Assembly: GCA_019828595.1 (NCBI GenBank) | Contig: JAHQRK010000028.1 | Location: forward strand, 682,001-746,000 | Source of the DNA: Aphanomyces cochlioides | Lineage: Eukaryota > Oomycota > Saprolegniomycetes > Saprolegniales > Verrucalvaceae | Direction of reading: 5' to 3' | DNA: 64,000 bases | Part shown: positions 63,637 through 64,000 of the stretch, one piece after another | Numbering within the stretch: position 1 is the first letter of the stretch | Layout: every line of letters begins with the position of its first letter | Made by a program: the position numbers and the translations under genes | The notes under the pieces: generated by a model | The model's input: the letters and a program-made list of their open reading frames with translations, nothing else | Databases searched by the model: none | What the model was told of the DNA's origin: nothing

Positions 63637-64000
63637 TGTATGGTAACGATCATTACCACCTCAGGTCGTATTTAAATATGCTTCCATCTATTCTTTCAAA
63701 TGCAATACCCTGTTAAATTTGTTTCTTAATCCATGATGTCAAAGAAGAAAAAATACTGTTCAAACAAATAACCTGTAGGAAATCATATTTTACCCAATAT
63801 CACCCTAATGCATTATTTTTCAACAATCAGCGGCACATGTTTCAATTGGACAAACCGGAGGTATGGAATGGCCAATCAATCCAAAAGAATTGTCCACTAT
63901 TCAGCGTCGTTCCCTGTAGCTACTTCTCGATTTCCGTGGCGGCAATAAGGCTGATTTTGTTTTGAAGACTGAAGAAATCTCTTATTCAATCTACAACTGC

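Larger units (their letters stand above)
61925..63916 (+). mobile_element. pogo/Tigger DNA transposon
   Basis: 1.99-kb element flanked by TA (61923-61924 and 63917-63918). The inverted ends read CAGGGAACGACGCTGAATAG and then TGGACAA from both sides. It carries one transposase gene; 700 bp of non-coding AT-rich sequence follow before the right end. Confidence 0.88.

Noticed and set aside
1..64000. tRNA, rRNA, CRISPR array or LTR retroelement
   Set aside because: Looked for tRNA T-loop words, rRNA-like blocks, regularly spaced direct repeats and reverse-transcriptase motifs; none convincing.

Overview
This window is nuclear DNA of a stramenopile, most likely an oomycete of the Saprolegniales (Aphanomyces-like). 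The evidence is GC-rich compact genes with very short introns (36-60 nt wherever I could rebuild a splice by reading frame), a GH17 glucanase with a mucin-like tail and membrane anchor, a bZIP factor with an extra C-terminal regulatory region, a stramenopile-type SANT/Myb-like protein, many ankyrin and GRDP-like genes, and pogo/Tigger, Tc1/mariner, Harbinger and MULE transposons in the AT-rich gaps. The genus is an inference; no rRNA or tRNA gene was seen to confirm it.

Layout. 1-16.6 kb is gene-dense: a CASTOR/POLLUX-like ion channel running off the left edge, a small unknown protein, two tandem ankyrin proteins, three GRDP-like (DUF1399-type) paralogues of which the middle copy is frameshifted by a 25-nt deletion, glutamine synthetase, and a membrane-anchored GH17 glucanase. 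17.3-20.1 kb is a MULE with roughly 550-bp terminal inverted repeats and a gutted transposase. 20.8-25.9 kb holds a secreted 8-cysteine protein divergent from a two-exon unknown gene, an intact pogo/Tigger element, and a probable N-myristoylated pseudokinase. 27.6-33.25 kb is a transposon graveyard of insertions within and beside insertions.

33.9-45.9 kb is the most unusual region. It carries a 7-TM receptor of the cAMP-receptor type with a long cytosolic tail, a second gene encoding only that tail, and two CCT-domain-related proteins built from a repeated VD-x-h-x-x-h-F motif (spacing about 23 residues in the better copy). A 94-aa protein with two copies of the same motif lies between them. 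The order receptor/CCT-A, tail/CCT-B looks like a segmental duplication, later split by a Tc1/mariner element that itself contains a second Tc1/mariner element. The shared short motifs suggest, without proving, that these genes act in one signalling-to-transcription module.

46-57.5 kb is again housekeeping and regulatory: a SANT/Myb-like factor, a three-exon PPR protein, a capping enzyme that fuses a tunnel-type RNA triphosphatase to a guanylyltransferase, a four-helix membrane protein, a bZIP factor and a REEP/HVA22 membrane-shaping protein. The right end has a Harbinger-like non-autonomous element, a secreted, extremely basic protein made of Lys-Ala-Gly-Thr-Arg repeats, and a further pogo/Tigger element with a late frameshift. 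All exon joins were derived by hand from reading frame and GT-AG borders; none was checked against transcripts.
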